A stretch of 64,000 nt of DNA from Pseudomonas sp. P7548 (GTDB lineage Bacteria > Pseudomonadota > Gammaproteobacteria > Pseudomonadales > Pseudomonadaceae), in NCBI RefSeq assembly GCF_013386585.1, contig NZ_JACARO010000038.1:213147-277146 (forward strand). The letters run 5' to 3'. Under the pieces are notes generated by a model. It ran no database searches. It worked only from the letters and a program-made list of their open reading frames with translations, and was not told the DNA's origin. Position numbers and translations under genes: made by a program. This document shows positions 62,771 to 64,000 of this stretch, one piece after another (position 1 is the stretch's first letter; each line of letters starts with the position of its first letter).

Positions 62771-62868
62771 CCTTCGCGAGCAAGCCCGCTCCCACAGTTG
62801 GATCGAGTGGCGTCAGTAAGTCAGTGAACAATCAATAGACCGCTATCGCTGGCAAGCCAGCTCCCACA
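62771..62868. repeat. Two REP sequences in the same orientation
   Basis: CCTTCGCGAGCAAGCCCGCT (62771-62790, ending in CCCACA) is a GCGGGC-type REP; CGCTATCGCTGGCAAGCCAGC (from 62841, ending in CCCACA at 62868) is of the GCTGGC type. They are head-to-tail rather than inverted and belong to different classes, unlike the other pairs in the window. Confidence 0.75.
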
Positions 62869-62903
62869 TTTGAGTGTGGGTCCATCAGCAACATAGTGAG
62901 CCA

Positions 62904-64000
62904 TCAGGGCTGCCAACCGCCCCCCAAACTCTGGATCAACGCCACACTCCCCTGGCTCAACTGCCCCTGCGTATCCCGCAGATTCTGCTCGGCCTGCAGC
63001 AACACCAATTGCTGGGTCAACACCGCCTCACGGCTCACCGTGCCCGCACGCAATTGCGCCTCCTGGCTGCCAAACAGTTGCTGATTACGCGCAAACACCT
63101 GCTGGAACGCATCCGCCTGCGCCTGCAGATGATTGATCGCCGACAAGTTGTCCTCGACGTTCTGCAACGCACTGAGCACCGTGCCACGGTAGTTGGCTGC
63201 AATCTGGTCATAACTCGCCTCAGCCTGCTTGACCGCCGCTTCTCGGGCGCCGCCATCAAAGATCGTCTCCGCCAACGCCGGCCCCAACGTCCAGATACGG
63301 TTAGGCAGCGAAAACAGGCCGCCCAACGCGCTACCGCGATAACCCAACGAAGCGGTCAGGTCCAGGGTTGGGAAAAACGCCGCCTCGGCCACACCAATCT
63401 TGGCGTTGGCCGCCGCCGCCGAACGCTCGGCCGCCACCACATCGGGCCGGCGTTGCAGCAAAGTCGACGGCAAGGTCCACGGCGGCCGGGGCACCACGAA
63501 GCTGAAGTCAGTACGCGGTGCCACGCTGAACTCACTGGGTGCCATGCCCACCAGCACCGCCAGGGCATGCTCATACTGCTCACGGTCGCGCAACGAGGTT
63601 TGCAGGTCGGCAATCGAGGTGGTCAGTTGGTCCTGGGCCACCAGCAACTGGTCGTTGGTCGCCACGCCCTGGGTGAACTGGGCCTGGATCATGTCCAGCA
63701 ATTGCTGATTGATGGTTTGTTGTTGCTGCAGCAGGCGCACATCGATGTCCATCTGCCGCAACGCCAGGTAGTTGCTCGCCACGCTGGAACTGATGGACAA
63801 CCGCACCCCGGCCAGCAATGCATCGGATTGCTGGGCGCTGGCCTGGCTCGACTCGATCCCCCGACGCACCTGGCCCCACAGGTCCGGCTCCCAACTGGCG
63901 GTGAGGGTGGCACTCACGCTGTTTTTCACCCCAGTGGACGTCGTGGCGGTGGAGGTGGTGCCGTCACCGCCCTCCCCCCGCGACCCCGACAGCCCCACAC
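62904..64000 (-). CDS. Outer-membrane efflux channel, NodT/OprM family (5' end outside the window)
   Basis: At least 365 codons; the frame is open to the window edge, so the signal peptide and first roughly 110-130 residues are missing. Two OEP repeats are visible: WEPDLWGQVRRGIESSQASAQ with SNYLALRQMDIDVRLLQ, then RPDVVAAERSAAAANAKIGVAEAAFFPTLDL and IWTLGPALAETIFDGGAREA. The RRPDV and FPTLDL motifs are typical of NodT/OprM channels of RND or MFS tripartite pumps. The pump genes would lie upstream, outside the window. Confidence 0.92.
   Translation of the reverse strand, partial: VGLSGSRGEGGDGTTSTATTSTGVKNSVSATLTASWEPDLWGQVRRGIESSQASAQQSDALLAGVRLSISSSVASNYLALRQMDIDVRLLQQQQTINQQLLDMIQAQFTQGVATNDQLLVAQDQLTTSIADLQTSLRDREQYEHALAVLVGMAPSEFSVAPRTDFSFVVPRPPWTLPSTLLQRRPDVVAAERSAAAANAKIGVAEAAFFPTLDLTASLGYRGSALGGLFSLPNRIWTLGPALAETIFDGGAREAAVKQAEASYDQIAANYRGTVLSALQNVEDNLSAINHLQAQADAFQQVFARNQQLFGSQEAQLRAGTVSREAVLTQQLVLLQAEQNLRDTQGQLSQGSVALIQSLGGGWQP

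Overview
The window is a piece of a Pseudomonas chromosome, most likely from the P. fluorescens group. The support is GC-rich coding sequence, a gene set typical of the genus (fabA-fabB beside a hybrid sensor kinase and a chemoreceptor, sdhCDAB-sucAB-lpd-sucCD facing gltA, an actP/DUF485/BetX-type cluster), and many copies of the short palindromic REP elements found in this group (cores such as GGGAGCGGGCTTGC and GGGAGCTGGCTTGC). No database search was possible; assignments rest on reading motifs, lengths and gene order.

Layout. 1-2.25 kb: the tRNA-proximal end of an integrated element, with a large tyrosine integrase running away from the 3' end of a tRNA-Gly; the rest of the element lies left of the window. 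2.2-3.0 kb: three tandem tRNA-Glu/tRNA-Gly pairs with one good promoter. 3.2-14.8 kb: mixed chromosomal genes (membrane-anchored unknown, hydrolase, HBM-type chemoreceptor, MocR regulator, SDR, MDR oxidoreductase, pyrF, a two-component system, an AI-2E-family transporter). 14.9-19.7 kb: a leftward lipid-flavoured gene group (acyl-CoA ligase, hotdog thioesterase, two alpha/beta hydrolases, DUF4892 protein) preceded by a striking palindromic operator. 19.8-21.6 kb: gpsA-DUF4389-sixA.

21.8-28.8 kb: a rightward TonB-dependent receptor, orphan periplasmic binding protein and hybrid kinase, tightly coupled, followed by fabA-fabB with a FabR/DesT-like operator. 28.9-40 kb: 4HB chemoreceptor, exported amidohydrolase, OsmC, pirin, dienelactone hydrolase, htpG, two overlapping thioesterases, a small lipoprotein, DUF599 and a branched-chain amino acid carrier. 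40.2-53.3 kb: succinyl-CoA synthetase, the 2-oxoglutarate dehydrogenase complex and succinate dehydrogenase on the minus strand, with citrate synthase divergent on the plus strand; both promoters are readable. 53.6-56.7 kb: acetate symporter with its small partner, then a glycine betaine-binding protein. 57-64 kb: a membrane GH17-like protein, an alpha/beta hydrolase coupled to a MlaA homologue, DUF808, and a NodT-type outer membrane channel cut by the window end.

Genes that work together: the TCA block supplies sequential reactions from citrate to fumarate; ActP brings in acetate that enters at citrate synthase; fabA/fabB make unsaturated fatty acids. The receptor/binding-protein/kinase triad is the best candidate for an under-described sensing system. 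REP pairs mark most gaps between convergent genes.
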